Positions 16,336-21,967 of a stretch of DNA of 21,967 nt are shown here, one piece after another. A program made the position numbers and the translations under genes. The notes beneath the pieces are model-generated. The model had not been told where the DNA came from. It worked only from the letters and a program-made list of their open reading frames with translations, and made no database searches. Positions within the stretch are counted from its first letter, which is position 1. Each line of letters opens with the position of its first letter. The stretch lies in assembly GCA_964485635.1 (NCBI GenBank), contig CAZAJS010000015.1, positions 1-21,967 on the forward strand. Direction: 5' to 3'. Source of the stretch: CAZAJS01 sp964485635 (GTDB lineage: Bacteria; Pseudomonadota; Gammaproteobacteria; Francisellales; Francisellaceae).

Positions 16336-17430
16336 ATGGTCTATGTTACATCTGTTTCCGATATTGCTGAACTCATTCATAAACATACATTAAACCAATA
16401 TTTATTGGATTTGATTGCCACATTAAAACATGATTTTTCCCGTTGGGATAAATTTGATAAAATTCCTCGCCCAGCTTTCCATGTATCTGATGGCGTGATG
16501 GAGTTAATGCCTGTTGCTGATGATGAATATTTTAGCTTCAAGTATGTCAATGGTCACCCTAAAAATCCAAATGAAGGCAAACAAACCGTTGTTGGAACGG
16601 GTCAAATTGCCACCGTTGGCGACGGCATTCCATTACTGATTTCAGAAATGACCCTTCTAACAGCATTACGAACTGCTGCCACAGCGGCTATTGCAACTGA
16701 CTTACTAGCTCGAGCTGATGCTGAATCATTAGCACTCATTGGTAATGGCTCTCAAAGTGATTTTCAAGCAATTGCTCACTGTTTGGTCCGCAATATTAAA
16801 ACGATTTATTTTTATGACACCGACCCTGCCGCAATGCAACGTTTTCAGCGTAATATGGAAGCTGTTGATCTAAATCTGACACTTATTGCTTGTGAAGATG
16901 CCAAGCAGGCCGTACAAAATGCTGATATCATTACTGTGTGCACTGCCTGCAAAGAGCATGTGGATGTGATTAAAAAACAATGGATTCAACCTGGCGCCCA
17001 TATTAATGGCTTAGGCGGTGACTGCCCTGGCAAGACAGAGTTGGAGCAAAGTATTTTACCTGAAGCTAAAGTTGTAGTTGAATTTTTTGAACAATCATTT
17101 ATTGAAGGGGAAATACAACGTTTTGATGAACAAACTGCTCGTTCATTGGTAGATGCTGAACTATGGGAACTAGTGACACATACTAAACCAGGTCGTACCT
17201 CTGAACAACAAATAACTGTTTTTGATTCAGTTGGTTTTGCTATGGAAGATTTTTCGGCATTAAAGCTAACGTTTCATTTATTGAACAAATATCACGTTGG
17301 TCGACAACTCGATATGATTCCACAACTGAGTGACCCAAAAGATTTATTCTCTGTATTAACTCAAACACCAAGCAAAATTAATCTAAATGCTTCACAAAAG
17401 GCAACAGTCAAAAATGAGCACAAAACGTAA
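16336..17430 (+). CDS. Ornithine cyclodeaminase
   Basis: The 364-residue protein belongs to the ornithine cyclodeaminase/mu-crystallin family. The NAD-binding Rossmann turn is ALIGNGSQSDFQ (about 132-143). INGLGGDCPGKTEL holds the catalytic Asp of Pseudomonas putida ornithine cyclodeaminase, and VFDSVGFAMEDFSAL and DLFSVL near the C-terminus match that enzyme block by block. The GGDCPGKTEL form separates true ornithine cyclodeaminases from alanine dehydrogenase-like relatives. The enzyme turns ornithine into proline and ammonia. A strong AAAAGGTGAC ribosome binding site precedes the ATG. No arginine or ornithine pathway gene is adjacent. It is divergent from rng and followed by the rpmB promoter. 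Confidence 0.9.
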   Translation: MVYVTSVSDIAELIHKHTLNQYLLDLIATLKHDFSRWDKFDKIPRPAFHVSDGVMELMPVADDEYFSFKYVNGHPKNPNEGKQTVVGTGQIATVGDGIPLLISEMTLLTALRTAATAAIATDLLARADAESLALIGNGSQSDFQAIAHCLVRNIKTIYFYDTDPAAMQRFQRNMEAVDLNLTLIACEDAKQAVQNADIITVCTACKEHVDVIKKQWIQPGAHINGLGGDCPGKTELEQSILPEAKVVVEFFEQSFIEGEIQRFDEQTARSLVDAELWELVTHTKPGRTSEQQITVFDSVGFAMEDFSALKLTFHLLNKYHVGRQLDMIPQLSDPKDLFSVLTQTPSKINLNASQKATVKNEHKT

Positions 17431-17465
17431 GAAACCACTGTCATAGAAGCAAAATCAGATAGGAT

Positions 17466-17483
17466 TTATTGATCAATCAATAA
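17466..17483. repeat. 18-base palindrome between ocd and the rpmB promoter
   Basis: TTATTGAT and ATCAATAA are perfect 8-base arms around CA. It ends 7 bases before the rpmB -35 hexamer. No T-run follows directly, so a terminator for ocd is weakly supported at best; an operator is possible. Confidence 0.4.
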
Positions 17484-17490
17484 TAACACC

Positions 17491-17519
17491 TTGCAATTTG
17501 TGTTTTTTTTTGATATAAA
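17491..17519 (+). promoter_or_regulatory. Promoter of the rpmB-rpmG operon
   Basis: TTGCAA (17491-17496) and TATAAA (17514-17519) are separated by 17 bases and by a T-rich spacer. The predicted start near 17526 gives a leader of about 54 bases before the rpmB ATG. Confidence 0.55.
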
Positions 17520-17579
17520 ACTATAGCTTAAGTTTACAAAATTTATTGCAATTATAAAATCAAAGAATTGGAGGAAATT

Positions 17580-17816
17580 ATGTCTAGAGTTTGTATGGTC
17601 ACTGGCAAACGCCCTGTTACGGGCAATCATGTATCTCATGCCCACAACAAAACCAAGCGCCGTTTTTTGCCGAATTTACATACACATCGCTTTTGGGTAG
17701 AAAGTGAGAATCGTTATGTACAATTGCGTGTTAGCACAAAAGGCATGCGTATTATTGATAAAAAAGGAATTGATAGCGTTTTATCAGACTTACGTAGTCG
17801 CGGTGCTAAGGTATAA
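17580..17816 (+). CDS. rpmB: Large ribosomal subunit protein bL28
   Basis: The 78 residues are the same length as E. coli L28 and open with MSRVC-x-VTGKRPVTGN. KRRFLPNLH-x-HRFWVESE and KGMRIIDKKGID are family blocks. It is a structural protein of the 50S subunit. An in-frame TTG at 17568 would add four residues, but it falls inside the ribosome binding site: GGAGG at 17570-17574 sits 5 bases before the ATG at 17580, which decides the start. rpmG follows after 23 bases, the normal pairing. Confidence 0.97.
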   Translation: MSRVCMVTGKRPVTGNHVSHAHNKTKRRFLPNLHTHRFWVESENRYVQLRVSTKGMRIIDKKGIDSVLSDLRSRGAKV

Positions 17817-17839
17817 ATCAATCAAAAAGGATATCCATC

Positions 17840-17995
17840 ATGCGTGATAAAATTAAATTAGTGTCATCAGCTGGCACAGGCCACTACTACACAACTACAA
17901 AAAACAAACGTAACATGCCTGACAAAATGACGATTAAAAAGTTTGATCCTGTTGTCCGTCAACATGTGATGTATAAAGAATCTAAAATTAAATAA
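17840..17995 (+). CDS. rpmG: Large ribosomal subunit protein bL33
   Basis: A small gene of 51 codons plus stop. It opens MRDKIKLVSSAGTGHYYTTT and ends VVRQHVMYKESKIK, almost the same as gammaproteobacterial L33. It has no cysteines, so it is the zinc-free form. It lacks the four extra N-terminal residues of the E. coli protein and matches the 51-residue form seen in Pseudomonas. AAGGAT lies 7 bases before the ATG. Second gene of the rpmB operon. Only 19 bases separate its stop from the convergent permease stop, with no clear terminator hairpin. Confidence 0.96.
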   Translation: MRDKIKLVSSAGTGHYYTTTKNKRNMPDKMTIKKFDPVVRQHVMYKESKIK

Positions 17996-18014
17996 TCAAT
18001 ACTGCGATTTTTTT

Positions 18015-18986
18015 CTAATGGCCCTTTAATTGTCTAAATACCAATCCAATTAAAAAAGGCGCTCCAATTAATGCTGTAATCACCCCAACAGGAATAACCA
18101 CTGGTGTGGCAACTGTTACAGCAATCCATTGAGCACTGCTAACTAAGATTGCCCCAATTAATATTGTCAACGGCAAAACGTGGCGCATTGTGTTGGTTTT
18201 GATTAACCCTCGTGCGATGTGAGGTGAAACAAGCCCAACAAACCCAATCGGTCCAGCAACGGCGACAATTGCCGCAATCATGGGGGTTAATACCATCACT
18301 AAACTAACCAAAAAGTGTTTGACGGACAGGCCCATTTGCTGTGCAGCTTGGTCTCCTAAAGCAAACAAGTCAAAACCACGATGCTGCTTACCTACCCAAG
18401 CAATGACTGATGTCACCGTGACCAGTAATAGCCCATTTTGCATCCATCTAATATTATCAAAACCACCAAATTGCCAAAATATTGTTTGTTTTAAGGCTGT
18501 CGGTGGTAAAAATAAAAAAATTAAGGTCATTCCTGCACTAAATAAGGATGACAAAGCAACACCTAGCAAAATCACAATTGCCATGTGATAAATCACTTTT
18601 TGCCAAAAAATAATACTAAGAAATAATAATAATGCGAATAATGCACCAATCAGGCAAGCTAAATAAAATCCCAAAAATGATTGGCCAATGGTCCCTAAAA
18701 ATGCTAAAACTAAAATCCCAAAAAATTGACTCCCTGATGAAAGTCCTAACAAGCTTGTATCAGCTAAAGGATTTTTTAATAGAGTTTGCAAAACAGCCCC
18801 ACTGGCTGCTAGACCCGCACCAACTAAAATAGTTGCCACCCAATTTGGCAATTGCAATTTCCACCATAATGCCAACCCATAACCATCAATTCCCCATGGC
18901 CATAAACTCACTATAGTCATCACAATGAATAAAATGCTTAACATGAATAATGTCAAATAAAACCGTTTTTTAGTGTAAACAGCCAT
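18015..18986 (-). CDS. FecCD-family ABC transporter permease
   Basis: This 323-residue, strongly hydrophobic protein (about nine or ten helices) is a BtuC/FecD/FhuB-type permease that would carry iron-siderophore, heme or cobalamin across the inner membrane. Signature blocks are GAGLAASGAVLQTLLKNPLAD-x-LLGLSSG and, near the C-terminus, AVAGPIGFVGLVSPHIAR, where the coupling helix contacts the ATPase. The frame continues four codons to a TTG at 18998; I chose the ATG at 18986. No ATPase or substrate-binding protein gene is adjacent: rpmG converges downstream and minC diverges upstream. The substrate cannot be told from this gene alone. No good ribosome binding site is visible, and a hairpin sits just upstream. 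Confidence 0.88.
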   Translation of the reverse strand: MAVYTKKRFYLTLFMLSILFIVMTIVSLWPWGIDGYGLALWWKLQLPNWVATILVGAGLAASGAVLQTLLKNPLADTSLLGLSSGSQFFGILVLAFLGTIGQSFLGFYLACLIGALFALLLFLSIIFWQKVIYHMAIVILLGVALSSLFSAGMTLIFLFLPPTALKQTIFWQFGGFDNIRWMQNGLLLVTVTSVIAWVGKQHRGFDLFALGDQAAQQMGLSVKHFLVSLVMVLTPMIAAIVAVAGPIGFVGLVSPHIARGLIKTNTMRHVLPLTILIGAILVSSAQWIAVTVATPVVIPVGVITALIGAPFLIGLVFRQLKGH

Positions 18987-18999
18987 ACAAAGATGCAAT

Positions 19000-19019
19000 A
19001 CCTATTAACTTAATAAGGT
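19000..19019. repeat. Inverted repeat in the leader of the FecCD permease gene
   Basis: ACCTATTAA and TTAATAAGGT pair with one bulged base. It lies 14 bases before the permease ATG, where a hairpin could mask the start region in the mRNA. AT-rich, so possibly chance. Confidence 0.25.
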
Positions 19020-19053
19020 TCATCATACGGAATAAAACTTGAAAAATCACGTT

Positions 19054-19077
19054 ATTGACGTTATAAATAACATCAAT
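19054..19077. promoter_or_regulatory. 24-base near-palindrome between divergent permease and minC genes
   Basis: ATTGA-c-GTTAT-aa-ATAAC-a-TCAAT: ten of twelve positions pair. It lies 7 bases before the minC -10 hexamer, over its -35 region, and about 70 bases upstream of the permease start. This is the shape of a dimeric repressor site. The GTTAT/ATAAC core recalls the Zur box, but the arms are one base closer together, so no regulator is named. Confidence 0.45.
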
Positions 19078-19083
19078 ATTTCA

Positions 19084-19089
19084 TATAAT
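19084..19089 (+). promoter_or_regulatory. Candidate -10 element for minC
   Basis: A perfect TATAAT, 19 bases before the minC ATG. The 17-base-spaced -35 position is poor (TTATAA); TTGACG at 19055-19060 is a better hexamer but 23 bases away. The palindrome at 19054-19077 covers this region. Confidence 0.35.
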
Positions 19090-19108
19090 TACTTATTAAG
19101 GCATTACC

Positions 19109-19786
19109 ATGCAATCGGCACTTCAGATTAAAGGCAGCCTATTTACATTTACTGTCATCCAGATACAATCTCCCGATCTAGGACAAATTGAAAATCAATT
19201 AATGATGAAAGTCAAACAAGCCCCTCAGTTTTTTTCTAATACCCCTGTGATCTTAGATTTAAATAAAATTGATGCCTTGTTTGATGATACCAAACTTCAG
19301 CGTTTACATACGATGCTTCAAAAACATACATTAGTTCCCTTAGCTTACCAAACAAATAATGCGACCTGCCAAGCAATGCTTGCTAAATGTAGCCTACCTT
19401 GGCTGAATCAAACTGCTAAAAAAAATCATACCTCTGAAGCAAATACAGCTGATAAGGGACAAACCAATGTTATTGAGTCTCGCATTCGTTCAGGACAACA
19501 AGTCTCTGCTTCCGCTGATTTAGTGGTTTTATCAGAAATTAGCCCGGGGGCTGAATTAACAGCACATAATAGCATTCATGTGTATGGAACATTACGGGGC
19601 AGAGCATTTGCTGGACTCAATGGCGATATTAATGCCAGAATTTTTTGTCATCACTTAGAAGCGGATCTAGTTGCGATTGCAGGTCATTATCGATTATTTG
19701 ACAACAATATTCCCGTAGGACCTGAATTTGCAAAAGGGTACTGCATCCAGCTAAAAAATGATACAATTGAAGTTAATCCACTATAA
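19109..19786 (+). CDS. minC: Septum site-determining protein MinC
   Basis: The 225-residue division inhibitor has the N-terminal domain that blocks FtsZ assembly (residues 1-105, with the DLNKIDALFDD block), a short Lys/Asn/Thr-rich linker, and the C-terminal beta-helix that dimerises and binds MinD. That helix contains IRSGQQV, HVYGTLRGRAFAGLNGD and IFCHHLEADLVAIAG; the RSGQ and RGRA-x-AG motifs are the MinD-contact face. Length fits E. coli MinC (231). AAGG lies 7 bases before the ATG. minD follows after 117 bases, a gap long enough for a second promoter. Divergent from the FecCD permease gene. Confidence 0.94.
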   Translation: MQSALQIKGSLFTFTVIQIQSPDLGQIENQLMMKVKQAPQFFSNTPVILDLNKIDALFDDTKLQRLHTMLQKHTLVPLAYQTNNATCQAMLAKCSLPWLNQTAKKNHTSEANTADKGQTNVIESRIRSGQQVSASADLVVLSEISPGAELTAHNSIHVYGTLRGRAFAGLNGDINARIFCHHLEADLVAIAGHYRLFDNNIPVGPEFAKGYCIQLKNDTIEVNPL

Positions 19787-19805
19787 AATAAGTTTAAATG
19801 ATGTA

Positions 19806-19835
19806 TTGAAAATGCTCAAAAGACTATTTTACATT
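19806..19835 (+). promoter_or_regulatory. Possible internal promoter for minD
   Basis: TTGAAA (19806-19811) and TACATT (19830-19835) are 18 bases apart in the 117-base minC-minD gap. Six-base arms ATGCTC (19812-19817) and GAGCAT (19843-19848) flank the -10. Weak evidence; minD may simply be read from the minC transcript. Confidence 0.25.
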
Positions 19836-19903
19836 CAAATTAGAGCATGTTAGAATGTTGCGACATAACTGTAAAAAATTTTTAATGGGATGAGGGACTA
19901 ATT

Positions 19904-20752
19904 GTGTCAGAACACCAAAATCAAACCCAAAAAACACTAGGCGAAGTTGTTGTCGTTACCTCCGGAAAAGGTGGAGTTGGAAAAACCACTTCAAGTGCAG
20001 CAATTGGCTTTGCTCTTGCACAGCGCGGCTTTAAAACGGTGGTTGTCGACTTCGATGTCGGTCTTCGCAATATTGATTTAGTCATGGGATGTGAAAGACG
20101 TGTTGTGTATGATTTAATTAATCTAATTAATAAAGAATCAAATTTAAATCAAACACTTATCAAAGACAAACGCAATGAAAATCTTTATATTTTACCAGCA
20201 TCACAAACTCGAGATAAAGATGCATTGGAAAAGGATGGACTCAATGATGTCATGGATGAACTGCAACAACGTTTTGACTACATTGTTTGTGACTCACCAG
20301 CAGGTATCGAAAAAGGTGCGTTAATGGCAATGTATTATGCGGACCAAGCCATTATTATCACAAATCCAGAAATTTCATCAGTCCGAGACTCAGATAGAAT
20401 TATTGGTGTATTAGATAGTAAAACACGACTAAGTATTGAGAAAGGTCAAACAGTTCCATCTAAACTGATTGTGACCCGTTATAATCCGGAACGTGTTGAA
20501 ATTGGTGAAATGCTGTCAATCGAAGATATCAGTGATGTCTTGTCAATCGATTTAATTGGCGTTATTCCAGAATCTGAATCCGTATTACAAGCATCAAACT
20601 CTGGGATCCCAGTGACCGCTTATGATCAAAGTGATGCAAGTAAAGCCTACCATGATGCCATTGAACGCTTTTTAGGTAAAAACATCCCGATGCGCTTTAT
20701 TCAACAAGAGAAAAAAGGCTTATTTAAGAAAATATTTGGGGGAAAACATTAA
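19904..20752 (+). CDS. minD: Septum site-determining ATPase MinD
   Basis: The 282-residue ParA/MinD ATPase dimerises on the membrane with ATP and recruits MinC. The deviant Walker A is SGKGGVGKTT (20-29, with the signature Lys22), followed by VVVDFDVGLRNIDLVMG, the Walker B-like YIVCDSPAGIE, and a C-terminal amphipathic membrane anchor KKGLFKKIFGGK. The start is a GTG with AGGGA 6-7 bases upstream; no in-frame ATG lies nearby, and the result is about 11 residues longer at the N-terminus than E. coli MinD. Its stop TAA directly abuts the minE ATG, and GGGGGA inside its last codons serves as the minE ribosome binding site. Confidence 0.97.
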   Translation: MSEHQNQTQKTLGEVVVVTSGKGGVGKTTSSAAIGFALAQRGFKTVVVDFDVGLRNIDLVMGCERRVVYDLINLINKESNLNQTLIKDKRNENLYILPASQTRDKDALEKDGLNDVMDELQQRFDYIVCDSPAGIEKGALMAMYYADQAIIITNPEISSVRDSDRIIGVLDSKTRLSIEKGQTVPSKLIVTRYNPERVEIGEMLSIEDISDVLSIDLIGVIPESESVLQASNSGIPVTAYDQSDASKAYHDAIERFLGKNIPMRFIQQEKKGLFKKIFGGKH

Positions 20753-21049
20753 ATGGGACTATTTCATAAAAAGAAAAAAAAGCAAAAACAAACAGCAAAT
20801 ATTGCACGGGAACGATTGCAAATTATTGTTTCGCACCAACGGCAACATCATGAATCTCCTGAATATTTAGCAGATTTACAACAAGACATTTTAGAAGTTG
20901 TCAAAAAATATGTTAAAATTCAAGCTGATGATGTCCGTGTTGAAGAGCGTATGACTGATGATAGCTCCCAATTAGAACTTAATATTGCACTACCTCAGCA
21001 TAACTATAAAATCAAATGCGATAATCAGGATCCTCGTCATGACACCTGA
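20753..21049 (+). CDS. minE: Cell division topological specificity factor MinE
   Basis: The 98-residue protein stimulates the MinD ATPase and drives its pole-to-pole oscillation. TANIARERLQIIVSHQR (about 14-30) is the conserved anti-MinCD segment, and DILEVVKKYVKI followed by SSQLELNIALP is the dimerisation domain. The usual hydrophobic N-terminus (MALLDFF-like) is replaced by MGLFHKKKKKQKQ, which is strongly basic, and the protein is about 10 residues longer than E. coli MinE. The ATG touches the minD stop, and the end overlaps the next gene by 11 bases, so minD-minE-bolA is one translational unit. Confidence 0.95.
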   Translation: MGLFHKKKKKQKQTANIARERLQIIVSHQRQHHESPEYLADLQQDILEVVKKYVKIQADDVRVEERMTDDSSQLELNIALPQHNYKIKCDNQDPRHDT

Positions 21050-21290
21050 AATAATACAAGAAATGATTCAAAACCACTTAGGGGGTCATACTGTTGCAAC
21101 AGTCATGTCCGATGATCATGTTCACTTTCAAGCACTTGTTATTAGTGATCAATTTGAAGGCATCACTAGCCGCGTAAAGCGTCAACAGTTAGTCTACCAA
21201 GCCTTGCAATCTCATTTATCTAACAATAGCATCCATGCAATCCGACTCAAAACATTAACCCCCGCTGAGTCACAAAAACACCAATCATAA
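21039..21290 (+). CDS. BolA family protein, IbaG-like
   Basis: The true start is the ATG at 21039, inside the minE end; CAGGAT lies 8 bases upstream. The frame is open further 5' (to 20985), but that part overlaps minE and has no family similarity. The 83-residue product has FEGITSRVKRQQLVYQAL and NSIHAIRLKTLTPAE, matching the IbaG/YrbA branch of BolA proteins, including the conserved His of the C-terminal strand that co-ligates a 2Fe-2S cluster with monothiol glutaredoxins. In E. coli ibaG sits by murA; here it is fused to the min operon. Role is inferred as iron-sulfur or acid-stress related. Confidence 0.88.
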   Translation: MTPEIIQEMIQNHLGGHTVATVMSDDHVHFQALVISDQFEGITSRVKRQQLVYQALQSHLSNNSIHAIRLKTLTPAESQKHQS

Positions 21291-21323
21291 TATTCTTTGT
21301 TGCTTTTAAAATAAGGAATCAAG

Positions 21324-21967
21324 ATGTATTTTTTAATTTTTCTAGGCTCATCACGTCAGAGTAGTCCCCCATACCCACAGCGATTAGGCCACCGCGTTGC
21401 TAATGCCTGTTTGATGCAAATGCAACAACTATTTCCTGATGCTCATGTTGAAATAATTGATCCATTGTGTTATTCAACCGATACAATTTTTAAACCGCAT
21501 TTTGCCTATCGAGCAAACCAAGCACCAAACCAATTCAATAATTTAGCAGATAAAATCAAAAAAGCCAATGGCTATCTGATGATCAGCCCTGAATATAACC
21601 ATAGTATGAGCCCGGCTTTAGCTGATTTATTGAATCATTTTGGCAGTTCACTATTTTCATTTAAACCAAGCGCTATTATTACTTACTCTGCTGGCCAATG
21701 GGGAGGCACACGTGCGGGAGTTCATATGCGGACATTTTTAGGTGAACTTGGCTGTCTTCCCGTCTCAGCTATGATCCAAATTCCTCAAGCCCAAACGGTT
21801 TTAGATGAATCTGGTCATTTATCTAACCCATTATCCAAACATGATTGGGAGCATTATTTTAATCGTACCCTATTACAATTAAATTGGTGGGCTCAAGCAA
21901 CAAAGCAGTATCGTTCAATTCAAAATCCATTTAAATTAACAAAAGCATTACAAAAAGACCCATCACA
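21324..21967 (+). CDS. NADPH-dependent FMN reductase-like flavoprotein (3' end beyond window)
   Basis: The frame runs from the ATG at 21324 to the right edge without a stop, giving at least 214 residues. TAAGGAAT lies 5-6 bases before the ATG. The start MYFLIFLGSSRQSS is the flavodoxin-like phosphate loop (GSSR), and GYLMISPEYNHSMSPALADLLNHF is the flavin-contact block of the NADPH-dependent FMN reductase family (typically PEYN-x-S-x-P-x-x-L). The family includes quinone, azo-dye and metal reductases; the electron acceptor cannot be told. Visible length already exceeds the usual 180-200 residues, so a C-terminal extension is present. It starts 33 bases after the bolA-like gene and is probably co-transcribed with it. 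Confidence 0.8.
   Translation, partial: MYFLIFLGSSRQSSPPYPQRLGHRVANACLMQMQQLFPDAHVEIIDPLCYSTDTIFKPHFAYRANQAPNQFNNLADKIKKANGYLMISPEYNHSMSPALADLLNHFGSSLFSFKPSAIITYSAGQWGGTRAGVHMRTFLGELGCLPVSAMIQIPQAQTVLDESGHLSNPLSKHDWEHYFNRTLLQLNWWAQATKQYRSIQNPFKLTKALQKDPS

Noticed and set aside
17431..17490. Rho-independent terminator after ornithine cyclodeaminase
   Set aside because: The palindrome at 17466-17483 is AT-only apart from its centre and one pair and is not followed by a T-run; the later T-run belongs to the rpmB promoter spacer.
18280..18832. Plus-strand open frames opposite the FecCD permease
   Set aside because: Shadows of a hydrophobic membrane protein gene; no domain seen.
18987..19108. 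Cobalamin or other riboswitch before the FecCD permease
   Set aside because: The whole gap is about 120 bases and I see no B12-box or conserved riboswitch core.
20985..21038. Longer start for the bolA-like gene
   Set aside because: The added residues overlap minE, lack a ribosome binding site and do not align with BolA proteins.
1..21967. Mobile element, CRISPR array, tRNA or phage remnant
   Set aside because: Almost all sequence is accounted for by conserved housekeeping genes; no transposase, repeat array or tRNA-like cloverleaf was seen.

Overview
The window looks like a stretch of core chromosome from an AT-rich gammaproteobacterium. The grounds are an E. coli-like thymidine kinase, RNase G and L28/L33 proteins, a FimV-type LysM protein, a PilT retraction ATPase divergent from the YggS-type PLP protein, a complete MinCDE system, a BolA/IbaG protein, and AspRS and AsnRS of the usual Gram-negative kind. 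Type IV pilus genes and a rod-type division-site system are both present. I cannot name the genus. The low GC and mix of genes would suit an AT-rich lineage outside the enterics, but that is a guess. I see no tRNA, rRNA, transposase, phage gene or CRISPR array. No gap between genes exceeds 200 bases.

Layout. Positions 1-441 hold the 3' end of a PBP4-type D,D-peptidase (dacB), which overlaps tail-to-tail with tdk (416-1018, minus). Divergent from tdk is a lipoprotein lytic transglycosylase (1088-1720). Next come three tightly packed minus-strand genes read from right to left: a FimV-like protein, a class I aminotransferase, and a large AddB-like PD-(D/E)XK nuclease with a C-terminal Fe-S motif. 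Upstream of them lies asnS. A sensor histidine kinase without an adjacent response regulator (8435-9880) meets pilT tail-to-tail. Divergent from pilT run yggS and ftsY, which converge on aspS. RNase G (rng) lies upstream of aspS on the same strand. Divergent from rng is an ornithine cyclodeaminase, followed by the ribosomal operon rpmB-rpmG. A lone FecCD-family permease follows on the minus strand. Divergent from it is minC, then minD-minE-bolA-like and a flavodoxin-like FMN reductase that runs off the right edge.

How the genes work together. Several concern the envelope and cell pole: dacB and the transglycosylase act on peptidoglycan, the FimV-like protein and PilT on polar organisation and pili, MinCDE on division-site placement, and FtsY on membrane targeting of ribosomes. 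Others serve translation and RNA (asnS, aspS, rpmB, rpmG, rng). Packing is dense, with three head-to-tail overlaps or near-contacts and two convergent overlaps.

No plainly new defence or mobile system is visible. The points most worth a second look are: a MinE whose membrane-binding N-terminus is replaced by a lysine-rich tract resembling FtsY and the MinD tail; the minDE-bolA-flavoprotein linkage; the orphan FecCD permease with a palindrome in its divergent promoter region; the FimV-aminotransferase-nuclease operon; and several perfect or near-perfect palindromes at promoters.
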